Shown piece by piece: positions 25,551-34,781 of a DNA stretch of 64,000 nucleotides. The position numbers and the translations under genes were made by a program. The notes under the pieces are model-generated. The model did no database searches. It worked only from the letters and a program-made list of their open reading frames with translations, and was not told the DNA's origin. This DNA comes from Siphonodentalium dalli (lineage: Eukaryota; Mollusca; Scaphopoda; Gadilida; Siphonodentaliidae), in NCBI GenBank assembly GCA_032622095.1, contig CP136061.1, positions 49,297,797 through 49,361,796 of the forward strand, written 5' to 3'. Numbering within the stretch: the first letter of the stretch is position 1; each line of letters starts with the position of its first letter.

Positions 25551-25941
25551 TTAACCCTTTACCCAACAGAACGACCCTGTGCCAATGCATTCTCTTATAT
25601 ATGCGAGTCGACCATAGGTCGCCTCGCATATATAAGAGAATGCATTGGCTTAACACATTAAAAATTATAAAATTGTTAAAGAATGTAAGAAAAAATGGTA
25701 AAAAGTGTTAAAAAAAGATTTTGTTTAGGCCAATGCATTCTCTTATATATGCGAGGCGACCTATGGTCGACTCGCATATATAAGAGAATGCATTGGCACA
25801 GGGCATAACTGTAACTATCACAATGTGGTGAAGGAGCCGGTTCCAATGATATCCATATGTGTATGGTTCTATTGAGACAGACCGAAGATATTTTACGCTG
25901 TTGAAGCTTGTTTTGGCCGGTTTGGTGTGGTAAAGGGTTAA
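25551..25941. mobile_element. TTAA-flanked MITE carrying a nested foldback, second copy
   Basis: Same outer ends as 1764-2105 (ttaaccctttacccaaca and its complement). The inner element is complete: two ~70-bp hairpins (25584-25650 and 25733-25800) at the ends of a ~220-bp insert bounded by ccctgtgcc and ggcacaggg. This copy shows the nesting most clearly. Confidence 0.75.
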
Positions 25942-25960
25942 GTCACGGTATACTAAAGAG

Positions 25961-26950
25961 GGGGCGGGGGGCGATAGAATCTATCCCGGTGGGGCGGGGG
26001 ACGATAGAATCTATCCCGGTGGGGCGGGGGACGATAGAATCTATCCCGGTGGGGCGGGGGACGATAGAATCTATCCCGGTGGGGCGGGGGACGATAGAAT
26101 CTATCCCGGTGGGGGACGATAGAATCTATCCCGGTGGGGCGGGGGACGATAGAATCTACCCCGGTGGGGCGGGGGATGATAGAATCTATCCCGGTGGGGC
26201 GGGGGACGATAGAATCTATCCCGGTGGGGCGGGGGGCGATAGAATCTATCCCGGTGGGGCGGGGGACGATATAATCTATCCCGGTGGGGCGGGGGACGAT
26301 ATAATCTATCCCGGTGGGGCGGGGGACGATAGAATCTATCCCGGTGGGGCGGGGGACGATAGAATCTATCCCGGTGGGGCGGGGGACGATAGAATCTATC
26401 CCGGTGGGGCGGGGGACGATAGAATCTATCCCGGTGGGGCGGGGGACGATAGAATCTATCCCGGTGGGGCGGGGGACGATAGAATCTATCCCGGTGGGGC
26501 GGGGGACGATAGAATCTATCCCGGTGGGGCGGGGGACGATAGAATCTATCCCGGTGGGGCGGGGGACGATAGAATCTATCCCGGTGGGGCGGGGGACGAT
26601 AGAATCTATCCCGGTGGGGCGGGGGACGATAGAATCTATCCCGGTGGGGCGGGGGACGATATAATCTATCCCGGTGGGGCGGGGGACGATATAATCTATC
26701 CCGGTGGGGCGGGGGACGATAGAATCTATCCCGGTGGGGCGGGGGACGATAGAATCTATCCCGGTGGGGCGGGAGACGATATAATCTATCCCGGTGGGGC
26801 GGGGGACGATATAATCTATCCCGGTGGGGCGGGGGGACGATAGAATCTATCCCGGTGGGGCGGGGGGACGATAGAATCTATCCCGGTGGGGCGGGGGACG
26901 ATAGAATCTATCCCGGTGGGGCTGGGGACGATAGAATCTATCCCGGTGAC
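25961..26950 (+). repeat. 30-bp G-rich minisatellite, about 33 copies
   Basis: Unit is GGGGCGGGGGACG followed by ATAGAATCTATCCCGGT. Copies differ at few positions: agaatc or taatc, gggg length, and one short unit at 26111-26125. The unit length is a multiple of three, so two frames stay open and give long repetitive ORFs (GAGDDRIYPG and GRGTIESIPV repeats); neither is a credible gene. Each unit carries the palindrome GATAGAATCTATC and two adjacent G-runs. The right edge meets ordinary intron sequence at about 26950. Confidence 0.95.
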
Positions 26951-27174
26951 CATCGCTTGGAAAATTAACGAATAATGCTCTCGGAACTTCGGAAGTCATT
27001 TCTGAGTTCATGTTAATAAGAGCAATGTCCTACTTTTCACTAAATTACCCCACACCTTGATTAGTTTTCAAATAAAAAACATGTTACTCCTAGCATGTCA
27101 CTACTTTTCACTAAATTTTACCCCTGTGGGCAGGGGTCTGAAAAACAAATGCGTTTACAGCCACTTGGCTGTTA

Positions 27175-27567
27175 GGGTACGTTCATACGCTGGCAAGTTT
27201 GCACGGTATGTTTTTGCGGGCAGTTCGTCATAGAAAACCACATGATGCCAGAATATGAACGGAACCGTGCACATAACATGCATCTTTACCAAAGCGAAAG
27301 ACATGAGAAAGTAACATTTATCTATTTCCACTTGTAACAGTGCTACAGGAATTTGCCTTCTTGCGAGATAATTGCATGATATTTGCAGGAAAATTTCGGT
27401 AGCATCGTTACTAGTGGAACTAAGAGATTTTACTTGGCATGTAGTTAGCTGTGGCACATATGCACTGTATGTGCTTGTTTCCGTTCATATTATGGCACCA
27501 TATCGTTTTCTACGGCAAAATGCCTGCAAAACATGCCGTGCAAACTTGCCAGTGTATGAACGTACCC
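27175..27567. mobile_element. PIF/Harbinger-like MITE with TTA duplication
   Basis: Terminal inverted repeats begin GGGTACGTTCATACGCTGGC and are mirrored at the right end. The flanks are TTA at 27172-27174 and 27568-27570. A three-base T-W-A duplication with GGG-type ends is characteristic of PIF/Harbinger elements. Non-coding. Confidence 0.65.
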
Positions 27568-27889
27568 TTAGCCTCGAAAATACACCTGATAATATTCGTC
27601 TAGATGTTCCCCCGGTGTCTAAATAAGTCGCTAAATACTAGAACCACATTTCTGAGAGGAGTGCATGTCCCATAAAGATTACGTAGAATAATTTGGAATC
27701 TCGAATTAAATGAGCAATGTCCGTTTGATCCATTTCAGAGACAGGAGATACTTCTGGGAAAGCTGCAAATTCATAGATTGTTGATCTGCATGGATAATGC
27801 AACCACACGAATGGATAATTCCACCACACGAAAGGATATTACCAATTGACTGTTATCGTTGAATAATCTTGTTTATATATTATGTTCTC

Positions 27890-28430
27890 TTCAAATGGGC
27901 GCTGTACACTAAATCCGGGCATTTTCGGGACCATATCCTTTTACACTCCAACGTCATGCAATGAATGAATTTGAGCCATGGATTAGTGTAACATACGCAT
28001 GTGATCTAAGAACTAAACAAACAACATGGCAATTATAATGAACGAATTTATGACATCAGTCATAAATTCATCGTCATAAGTGTAATGTTTTAGATCTTTA
28101 ATTATAATTGCCCTGTTTTACGTCCTTCATAAAGTAAATGAGAGTATATATGGTAAATGAGAGTATATATGGCTCTATAAAGTAAATGAGATTATATATG
28201 GCTCTATAAAGTAAATGAGAGTATATATATGGCTCTGTAAAGTAAATGAGAGTATATATATGGCTCTGTAAAGTAAATGAGAGTATATATATGGCTCTGT
28301 AAAGTAAATGAGAGTATATATGGCTCTATAAAGTAAATGAGAGTATATATGGCTCTAATTCATTTGTTGCATCTATTCTGTAAAGTAGAAAAGGAGATGG
28401 TGCAATAGGTGGCCGGATTTAGTGGTCGGC
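27890..28430. repeat. Palindromic MITE expanded by a ~30-bp minisatellite
   Basis: A member of the 548-885 palindromic family whose right arm has been expanded. About eight units of taaatgagagtatatatggc plus tctgtaaag lie at 28130-28357. The expansion starts within the arm sequence, so it probably arose by local slippage inside the MITE. Confidence 0.65.
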
Positions 28431-29187
28431 ACCATGTTAAGTTTGTTTCTGGTAGCGTGCGTTTGTGAATTACATGCCACTAGTGGACAAGGATACTGAA
28501 GTATTAACAGACTTCAGGCAGCAGTGGTGCAGCCATGGTACATCTCTGCTGCAGTGTTGTTGCTAATATGCGTTCGGTGCTATTGTCCATATCATCGCTG
28601 TATAACTGCTGTGTTGTACTAAACATGTTATTTTCACCATTTTTTGTTGGCAATAAAATTCTATCAAAATATTAAAGAGTTCCGTGTGTATGTTATAACA
28701 AACCCATTAAGCCCACACAACAGATTTGGTCTGTTGAAAAATGAGAGTGCAACATTCCTCCTCGCCATATACGGTACCAGCTAGATCAAGCCATGCTTTT
28801 CTTCTGTGTAACTCCCGCGGGAATCGTATTCCACTATTGCATAAATGGGAACTTTATAACATTGGACAAACAAGGCGTGGAATATATTTCTTTGTTTATG
28901 TATTCCTCGATAATCTACCTCAAACTGCGCGGTGGTCCAATCTCCGAAATTTCATGCTTAGTGACGTGCGAGCCGATATCGCAATTAACATTGAATTGCC
29001 AGATAAATTGCAAAATTTAAGCAACGCAAAACAATATCTCTCAGGCAGTCACTAAAATCGAACAATTTCGTCTTGCGACCTTCACATAGTGATATGCATT
29101 ATTAAAAAAACATGTAATAATAAAGATATATATATTGCTGCACCGTATTGTTTTGTTTGTAATACTCTTTGAACGTCACATCAAAAT
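28431..29187. other. Stretch without a recognised gene
   Basis: Two overlapping ORFs of about 100 and 75 residues start at 28741 and 28793. Neither has a motif, splice context or repeat that supports it. No named repeat was recognised. Confidence 0.4.
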
Positions 29188-29279
29188 GTTAGTAGCAAGC
29201 CCTGAAATAGGTTGTTTGTCATTTGCAGAATGAGGTCCACAGAGGGTGAATTTGGTGATGCTAGCCAAATTGTGATGGT

Positions 29280-29665
29280 AGTAGTATTGGCTGTCACTCT
29301 GGCCCACCCCCCCCTCGCTCGATGTCACTCTGGCCCATGGGCCAGAGTGACATCGAGCGAGGGGGTGGGCCAGAGTGACAGCCCAGGATCGGATCTAGAG
29401 GTTGTGTTAGATTCCAATGAGTAAGGTGAGCGCTTCGAAGGGATTTTTTGACAGAAAATAGCACAATTTACCAATGTATCGATTTTTTCTCGGATTCTAA
29501 TGTTGGTGTGGTAAGCGAAGGGCGCTCCCCTTCGCTGGACTAACTGAACTTAGAATAATACCGAGAAAAAATAGATGTGTTGGTAAATTGTGTTACTTTA
29601 CCAGTGCATATTTAACAAAAGCGAAAGTCTTCGAATAGATTCGAAGACGATAGCGTTGTAAAATG
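29280..29665. repeat. Polinton left terminal inverted repeat
   Basis: Matches the complement of 48487-48945. Near the end it contains one large perfect hairpin centred on cccatggg at about 29339, with arms gtcactctggcccac and the tcgctcgatg block. Inner parts include the palindrome tcttcgaatagattcgaaga and a segment around gaagggcgctccccttcgct. Confidence 0.9.
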
Positions 29666-29783
29666 CACTTGCAGAAGTTACCTTTCAGTGAAATATGTTA
29701 TAAGATAATGGTAAAATGGTAAAGATAAAATTTTCCCCAGTCAAATCGGTGTTTTTATTCATAGAAATGTGATGTTTTTGACA

Positions 29784-29870
29784 AAAAAGAAACACACCTG
29801 ATTTGACGTTCGGAGAAATTTGGTGAAATACGCATGACGTCGTCAACGAGGCCCGCGCGTCCCATATACT
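29784..29870 (+). promoter_or_regulatory. Accessory promoter module P1 (CRE-containing)
   Basis: First of four copies of a ~90-bp module. In order it has aaagaaacac, then ttgacgttcggagaaatttgg, then tgaaata, then atgacgtcgtcaacg, then ccgcgcgt, then a TATA-like catata at 29862-29867. TGACGTCGTCA resembles a CRE/ATF site. It stands 65 bases upstream of the ATG at 29935. Confidence 0.75.
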
Positions 29871-29934
29871 TGGTCCTCGAAAAATGTTAACGTCATTAGA
29901 TGCGTAAATTGTAACGTTAACGTTATTTTGAAAC

Positions 29935-30384
29935 ATGGATCCAGTAACGGAATTTCTCAAGACTATTGATGTACAGTACGACCATGTTCCTGCAACAACG
30001 CAAATGTCGACTCCACTGTATGCAGGAAATGTGACGCCACGTGTGGAACAGCAACAGATACCAATGGTGTATCCGCGAACGGATCAACAACCAGTGTATA
30101 CACCGCCGGTGAAAACACAACAAATAACTCAACCTGTTATATACCAAGTTATCAACAGTTCACAATGGGAAGAACAGACAAAATTGTTACGGAATATTTG
30201 GCAGGAAATGAAGGACTTACGGAAACAATTAACACAAAAACCGACTGAATGTACAATCAACTTGAAACCTCACACGATTGACATACCAATTGAGGTACAT
30301 GGTTTCCAGAAAGAACCTACGAAGCGAGCAACATTTGGATCACTCGGGAAAGATTTAACAGTGATGAAGAAACAAAAGAAATGA
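29935..30384 (+). CDS. Accessory protein with Pro/Gln-rich N-terminus and coiled coil
   Basis: 149 residues, family not recognised. Residues 1-80 are rich in Pro, Gln, Thr and Val and probably unstructured. Residues about 86-107 (WEEQTKLLRNIWQEMKDLRK) form a likely amphipathic coiled coil. The tail is basic and ends KDLTVMKKQKK. It has no signal peptide or membrane segment. The start is the first ATG after the P1 module, with the TATA-like box about 70 bases upstream. It is followed 17 bases after the stop by a histone-type stem-loop. The modular layout suggests an oligomeric, possibly nucleic-acid- or protein-binding accessory factor; that is inference. It is one of the four genes in the stem-loop class and its frame is intact. 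Confidence 0.7.
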   Translation: MDPVTEFLKTIDVQYDHVPATTQMSTPLYAGNVTPRVEQQQIPMVYPRTDQQPVYTPPVKTQQITQPVIYQVINSSQWEEQTKLLRNIWQEMKDLRKQLTQKPTECTINLKPHTIDIPIEVHGFQKEPTKRATFGSLGKDLTVMKKQKK

Positions 30385-30401
30385 TTTTTATATTTTTAAA
30401 C

Positions 30402-30445
30402 GGCCCTTTTCAGGGCCACTTAAAATTCACGAAAGATACGCTCTG
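30402..30445 (+). terminator. Histone-type 3' stem-loop SL1 with downstream element
   Basis: GGCCCTTTTCAGGGCC at 30402-30417, preceded by AAC and followed by AC. This is a 6-bp stem GGCCCT/AGGGCC with a TTTC loop. It matches the metazoan replication-dependent histone mRNA stem-loop at every conserved position. About 13 bases downstream, cgaaagatacgctctg (30430-30445) resembles the U7-binding histone downstream element. No AATAAA is seen between the stop and the element. Confidence 0.85.
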
Positions 30446-30640
30446 TATTATGCTATATGATGAGCGTATTATAGATATGAATGGTGGTAGTGGTTTTTTT
30501 TTTTTATTGTTAGGGAAGTATTCTTTGATAAATTATGTGAACATTCTCTCAAAGTTCATGATGAATGAATTTGGTTTTGAAGAAATTATGTGAACATTAT
30601 CTCCAGGAAGAATGAACAAATTGTTCAGTAGCAATTTCGG

Positions 30641-30681
30641 AGCGTATCTTTTTAAAAATTTGTGAGGCCCTGAAAAGGGCC
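30641..30681 (-). terminator. Histone-type 3' stem-loop SL2 (minus strand)
   Basis: Minus-strand GGCCCTTTTCAGGGCC at 30681-30666, 13 bases past the stop of the OTU-like gene. It is followed by a purine-rich aaaaagatacgctc at about 30654-30641. The downstream box is nearly identical to that of SL1. Confidence 0.85.
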
Positions 30682-30694
30682 GTTTTGGATGGTT

Positions 30695-31123
30695 TCAAAA
30701 GAAACCGCATGATGTGTTCGGGTTTGAATACAGCTGAAAGTTGTCTTGGGACCGTCGCAACCAAATGGCACAATTGTATGGCTGGCCTGTCTGTATCCCC
30801 CAGAGCGGTGCGAATTCGTACACCTGTTGCCCTGAGAAGATTACGATAGACCGCTGTAGTGATGTAGCTGCAAGTCGTACCATCAATCTTGATGTCCCCA
30901 GCAACCTGGTATGTCGGAACCACCGTGGTGGCAGTCCAAACACCCGACCTCTGTTGTCCGTCATCAACATAACGGTGTACCTATAGATATCAAAACAGTT
31001 ATCAATAGTTCCCGTTTCGGCTAAACTCAAAGCCTTCCATAGCATCTGTGGTTCATCCCCAAACACACCTCGCACCAGCATCCCATCCTCCAAATAGCTC
31101 CGATACAGATCTCGGTAATCCAT
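30695..31123 (-). CDS. OTU-fold-like protein A, catalytic residues missing
   Basis: 142 residues. Residues 20-39 read VFGDEPQMLWKALSLAETGT, which follows the OTU deubiquitinase entry motif (GDGxCxxRALSxxxxGT), with Met27 where the catalytic Cys would lie. Residues 75-96 (LLGTSRLMVRLAATSLQRSI) resemble the OTU WGxxxEIxxLAxxLxxxI segment. Near residues 120-132, IWLRRSQDNFQLY resembles the last strand, where OTUs have HYxxL, with Asn128 instead of His. Homology to OTU is inferred by pattern; if right, it is a pseudo-enzyme, perhaps a ubiquitin-binding decoy. It is paralogous to the protein at 47988-48422. The start is the first ATG after module P2, and it ends before SL2. Intact. Confidence 0.6.
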   Translation of the reverse strand: MDYRDLYRSYLEDGMLVRGVFGDEPQMLWKALSLAETGTIDNCFDIYRYTVMLMTDNRGRVFGLPPRWFRHTRLLGTSRLMVRLAATSLQRSIVIFSGQQVYEFAPLWGIQTGQPYNCAIWLRRSQDNFQLYSNPNTSCGFF

Positions 31124-31139
31124 TTCGGTATGAATGAAG

Positions 31140-31330
31140 AATGGGAATATCTGTTTTTATTGAAACGCGCGGGCCCCGCTGACGACGTCTTCGCATATTT
31201 CACCAAATTTTCCCGAACGTCAAAACAAGTGTTTCTTTTTGTTAAAAGAAACACGCTTGTTTTGACGTTCGGGGAAATTTGGTGAAATATGAGATGACGT
31301 CGTCAGCGGCGTCCGCGCGTTTCATATAAT
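31140..31330. promoter_or_regulatory. Divergent accessory promoter modules P2 and P3
   Basis: Two copies of the ~90-bp module face away from each other and share a central palindrome around gtttctttttgttaaaagaaac (about 31229-31252). P2 serves the minus-strand gene ending at 31123, with aataaaaac as TATA-like box. P3 serves the plus-strand gene starting at 31365, with catataat at 31323. Both arms carry the gacgacgtc CRE-like core and the cgcgcgtttca block. The whole is an almost perfect long inverted repeat of ~150 bp. Confidence 0.8.
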
Positions 31331-31364
31331 ATGGACCGCAGTGTATCGTTTTTTTATCTTCAAA

Positions 31365-31718
31365 ATGTTCTCTAAACTAAAAGAGAAAATTTTGCTAAAA
31401 TTCTCTGCCAATGCTCGATTAAAGCATTGGCAGAAGAATGTTAGAGATTCGGAGAGCCATAAGATAGCCATTAGAGCTGGAGTTCAAGAATTCCTGCAAA
31501 GACTGACACCCAGTCCTCCCAAGGTGTATGTGGAAACTCCAGAGTGGAACCCTACGTATAAGGAGGAGGCATTATATCCAGACTTGTCTGAATTTAATCC
31601 TCCAAGACCTCTACCAAGGTGGATTACCACTGAGGCAGCGAAATACGTGTGGAATCCACACTGGAGACCCACATACAACAAGGGTGGGCTTTATCCGGAT
31701 TTGTCTGAATTTTATTGA
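31365..31718 (+). CDS. Accessory protein with two LYPDLSEF motifs
   Basis: 117 residues from the ATG at 31365, chosen because it lies about 40 bases after the TATA-like box; the longer frame begins with a non-ATG codon inside the probable leader. The N-terminal 47 residues are basic and amphipathic (KLKEKILLKF). The C-terminal half is a tandem repeat: WNPTYKEEALYPDLSEF (61-77) and HWRPTYNKGGLYPDLSEF (99-116), linked by PPRPLPR. LYPxL is the established late-domain motif that recruits ALIX in enveloped-virus release, and PPRPLPR looks like an SH3 ligand. A membrane- or ESCRT-linked adaptor role is inferred; no family is recognised. It ends before SL3. Intact. Confidence 0.7.
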   Translation: MFSKLKEKILLKFSANARLKHWQKNVRDSESHKIAIRAGVQEFLQRLTPSPPKVYVETPEWNPTYKEEALYPDLSEFNPPRPLPRWITTEAAKYVWNPHWRPTYNKGGLYPDLSEFY

Positions 31719-31737
31719 CTCGGCAAACAATTTAAAC

Positions 31738-31781
31738 GGCCCTTTTCAGGGCCACCCAAATTTTTCAAAAGATATGCTCTG
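31738..31781 (+). terminator. Histone-type 3' stem-loop SL3 with downstream element
   Basis: GGCCCTTTTCAGGGCC at 31738-31753, preceded by AAAC and followed by ACC, which is the canonical 3' flank of histone stem-loops. The box caaaagatatgctctg at 31766-31781 matches the boxes of SL1 and SL2. Confidence 0.85.
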
Positions 31782-31820
31782 AAATTGCTAAAAAACGAAA
31801 CAAATAAAATCAATAATATT

Positions 31821-32399
31821 TTATTCACTATTTTTAAATAACATAACTTTCTTGGAAGATGATCGCGATAAACATCTTTTTCTCTTTCTGCTAGGCAAAG
31901 TCGTCTGCTTAATTTCAGTATCGTTAGCGCTTTTGGCTACAGCATTTATCACTCCCATCTGCGAATCCTCCGTGTTTAGAATAGTGATTTCATCATTTGA
32001 TACCTCGGTTGAGGCGTATAATTCATCACTCTCAGTTTTCACATCCGCGATCTCGTTAATTGATATCGCGGTTGAGTTCCATTGTTCCCCACTTTCAGCT
32101 TTCATATCCGCGATCTCGTTAGTTGATGTCTCAGTTTGATCAATGTCCATTACATCACATGGTGTGAGATCATCGTTGTCTGATGTGTGCGTCCAAGTAG
32201 ACTTCCCAGGAGTCAATGATGATTTTTTCATCTGATCAATCTTCTTTTTCGTAGTGCCATCACATTGAAAAGCCCAATGTGAACTCGAGTTGCACCTAAA
32301 ACAGTTACCGTATGGTGGAACCCACTTTGTATTCTTTAAAACTTCTAATGCAAATTTTCGTAAATGTTGTAGGTTGTTACTCTGTAATCTTGGATCCAT
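31821..32399 (-). CDS. CCHC zinc-knuckle protein with nuclear-type basic tail
   Basis: 192 residues. Residues 33-46, CFRCNSSSHWAFQC, fit the zinc knuckle C-x2-C-x4-H-x4-C exactly, a fold used for single-stranded nucleic-acid binding. The N-terminal 26 residues (NLQHLRKFALEVLKNTKW) look helical. Residues about 70-165 are acidic and Ser/Thr-rich with degenerate repeats of NEIADMKAES and NEIADVKTES. The tail PSRKRKRCLSRSSSKK is a plausible nuclear localisation signal. The stop codon is embedded in AATAAA (31820-31825 on the minus strand), so it has a poly(A) signal and no stem-loop. It is divergently transcribed from PolB across a palindromic promoter. An early nucleic-acid-binding role is inferred. 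Confidence 0.7.
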   Translation of the reverse strand: MDPRLQSNNLQHLRKFALEVLKNTKWVPPYGNCFRCNSSSHWAFQCDGTTKKKIDQMKKSSLTPGKSTWTHTSDNDDLTPCDVMDIDQTETSTNEIADMKAESGEQWNSTAISINEIADVKTESDELYASTEVSNDEITILNTEDSQMGVINAVAKSANDTEIKQTTLPSRKRKRCLSRSSSKKVMLFKNSE

Positions 32400-32415
32400 T
32401 GTGAGCGTTCGGTGT

Positions 32416-32550
32416 GTTATTCAATCGTCAGTGGAATGACGACGTGATGAAAATTCACGTCGCTTTTATGCTCTGACGCGGACGATGACTGCGCATGTCC
32501 GCGTCAGAGCATAAAAGCGACGCGAATTTTCATCACGTCGTCATTTCACG
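32416..32550. promoter_or_regulatory. Palindromic bidirectional promoter between zinc-knuckle gene and PolB
   Basis: Two ~47-bp arms (32436-32482 and 32497-32543) mirror each other: atgacgacgtgatgaaaatt, then cgtcgcttttatgctctgac, then gcggac. Each arm supplies a TATA-like cataaaagcg pointing outwards and a gacgacgtgatg block. It differs from the P1-P4 module. The genes on both sides start within 35 bases of the arms, so leaders must be very short. Confidence 0.75.
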
Positions 32551-33428
32551 ATGAAGCGCCTTGTGCCATATTCAGATAGCGAAAGCGAACGAGATAATAG
32601 AAAGAGAGTGCGACTGGATGATGACTGTAAATATTATACTATAAAAAATCTGACCGATAAATACTCGAGGAAATTTAAAACAGCATCAAAGAAATTCAAC
32701 CTCACATTTCAAGAATTCCATCAACCATTTCAAACTGTTCACAGAATTTTCAAAGATCTGGTGAACAGTTTGAAAGATGAGTGTGATGCAGGACCAAAAG
32801 ATCAAATGAGAATTTCCATCTTTCATCCAGGGTTAGATCTAGGGATTCACGTCCCGTTCACTGAAGCAAAAGACCTGACAGGTGAATTATTGCTTGACAA
32901 CATAGAAAAAGTTGCACAATCGAACAAAAAATTCAAAATTCATGACGGACAGATGACATTTGACATCACTGTCACGCATATGCCTACAGGGACCGCAAGA
33001 CATACCTTACATTATGGAGCATTCGGTGAACAAAATCAAATGAAAACAGTAAAGAAAAGTATTCTTCTGATTCAGAACGCAGAAGATAACATGTGTTTTG
33101 CGAGGGCTGTCGTTGTTGGTATGTGTAATACTGACAAAAAAGATACAACTGAATGGAAGCAACAATGGAAACGGATTACGAGACCAGCAAGAGCTTCACA
33201 ACGGGAAGCTGCAAAGTCATTGTTGGATAAAGTGGGGTTATCACACGACACCAGTTGCGGGGTTGAGGAATACAAAATTATTCAGGAACAACTATATCCT
33301 GAGGATGTTATAAAAATACATAAGCAATTTGCTGACTAAGGCTTTCTTTTTCAACCACCACCAGTTGGGAAAGAAAGTAAAGTTGTCCATCTATATTTCA
33401 ATGACAACCACTACGATGTGATCACAAC
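32551..33428 (+). pseudogene. PolB, N-terminal part
   Basis: Open from the ATG at 32551 to a TAA at 33337-33339. The same frame then continues to the hAT insertion at 33429. The start has a basic, Ser/Asp-rich tail. Residues 169-186 (ILLIQNAEDNMCFARAVV) match the N-terminal conserved segment found ahead of the exonuclease domain in many Polinton polymerases. The product would copy the linear element by protein-primed synthesis, as known for the family. The single nonsense codon and the insertion both truncate it. Its promoter is the palindrome shared with the zinc-knuckle gene. Confidence 0.8.
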
Positions 33429-34781
33429 CAGTGTTCACGCTGGACCGAAAAAAACTTTAGCCAAAAGTTTAGCCAAATGAAAATTTTATTAGCCAAATGA
33501 AAAAAACTTTAGCCAAATGTTTTTTGGCCAAATTAAAAAAAACTTTGGCCAAATTAAATCATCGTTTTCTGGTCGGTTCACAATTGATGACTAAAACGTC
33601 AAATCTAACAGACACAAGGTAAAATACACAATAATTTAAATAATTTTTATGAACTAGAAGTATTTTTATATATATCATTTATTAAAAATTTATTAATCTT
33701 TATGTGAAAGAGTGATTTTGGGGGGGGGGGGGGGGGGGGGTAACCCGGGATTGTCCTTCTTAATGTTATTATTTTTTTGTTTTATATCAATATTTTTTTT
33801 AAATCATTAAATATTTATCCTTGCGAAAATATCTAAGTGACATCTGGAAACTAATAACTTAATATTGTTACGCCATTATCAAATTACAATCTGTCATAAA
33901 AGCATGCATATTATTTTGACTATATCGGTATTGACGACAAATAACCACAAAATATCTGTCGTGATTCACATTTGGCTGATTAAGCTATTGTCTTACACTT
34001 GGTGCTCATAAACCTCGACCGTCATAAATACAATGTCATCATAAACATGCATTGTGCGGGAGTCCCGTGAGTGACCAGACAGACAATGGGGGGTTAGGGG
34101 ATTAAATGTAAAATAATAACCTTTTGCTGTTTCGTGCAGAGTGACGTAATCTTTCTCCAGATTAAAACAGCCTGTTACGAACAAATTGCTTATATAACAG
34201 CGTCAATGCACACTTTACAAAATATTGCTTTCTTCACATTGTCATGATTCAACCACGGTCGGTTTAATGTCCATGCGTCTTTGAATGTCCGTCTTGTGAA
34301 AACTAAAGATGATTGCATATCACTGTGTGATCGCTTGGTTGATAGAGTTGTCGATCGGGTTTCCCTTTGTACTGTCCGCGATCGGGTTTCCCTTTGTACA
34401 GTCGGCAATATATTCCCACTTTCGATATTTCCAGACTGGATCGTTCATATCACAGAATTGAAAACCCACTTGCCAAAATTTATGTTAGATTTGGAAATCA
34501 AAATATGTTTACTGTACACTAATTGTTAGAGCTTACCTTTTGCTGTTACGAAACGATATTTCATAAGTACGAAAATAATGAAATACTTTCGTCACCTAAC
34601 TTCGTCTTGAATGTCGTTCTATTGAGCACTTTTATTAATTAGCTTTCTGACTCCATGCTTTCAGTCTCCATTTGGGGTAAAAAAAAGTTTAGCCAAAAGT
34701 TTAGCCAAATGAAATTTTTATTAGCCAAATTCGAAAAAGATTAGCCATTGGCTAATTTGGCTACCGACAGCGTGAACACTG
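33429..34781. mobile_element. hAT-like non-autonomous transposon inserted in PolB
   Basis: Termini CAGTGTTCACGCTG and CAGCGTGAACACTG, with a perfect 8-bp duplication ATCACAAC at 33421-33428 and 34782-34789. Subterminal regions are packed with copies of ttagccaaatg in one orientation at each end, the kind of repeated transposase-binding motif seen in hAT elements. It has a poly-G run at 33720-33740 and no transposase. The insertion is clean, so PolB coding sequence resumes directly. Confidence 0.9.

Noticed and set aside
25908-26843. 311-residue ORF rich in GAGDDRIYPG repeats
   Set aside because: It is the translation of the 30-bp minisatellite; a second frame is equally open and no gene context exists.
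28741-29055. 104-residue ORF upstream of the Polinton
   Set aside because: No motif, promoter, splice context or homologous repeat that would support it.
29188-29195. Reading GTTAGTAG as the Polinton's own target duplication
   Set aside because: The 8-bp repeat belongs to the CAAGCC MITE, which recurs without a Polinton at 22734-22994; the Polinton has its own 6-bp GATGGT.
33993-34529. Small ORFs within PolB
   Set aside because: They lie in the non-autonomous hAT-like insertion and show no transposase motif.
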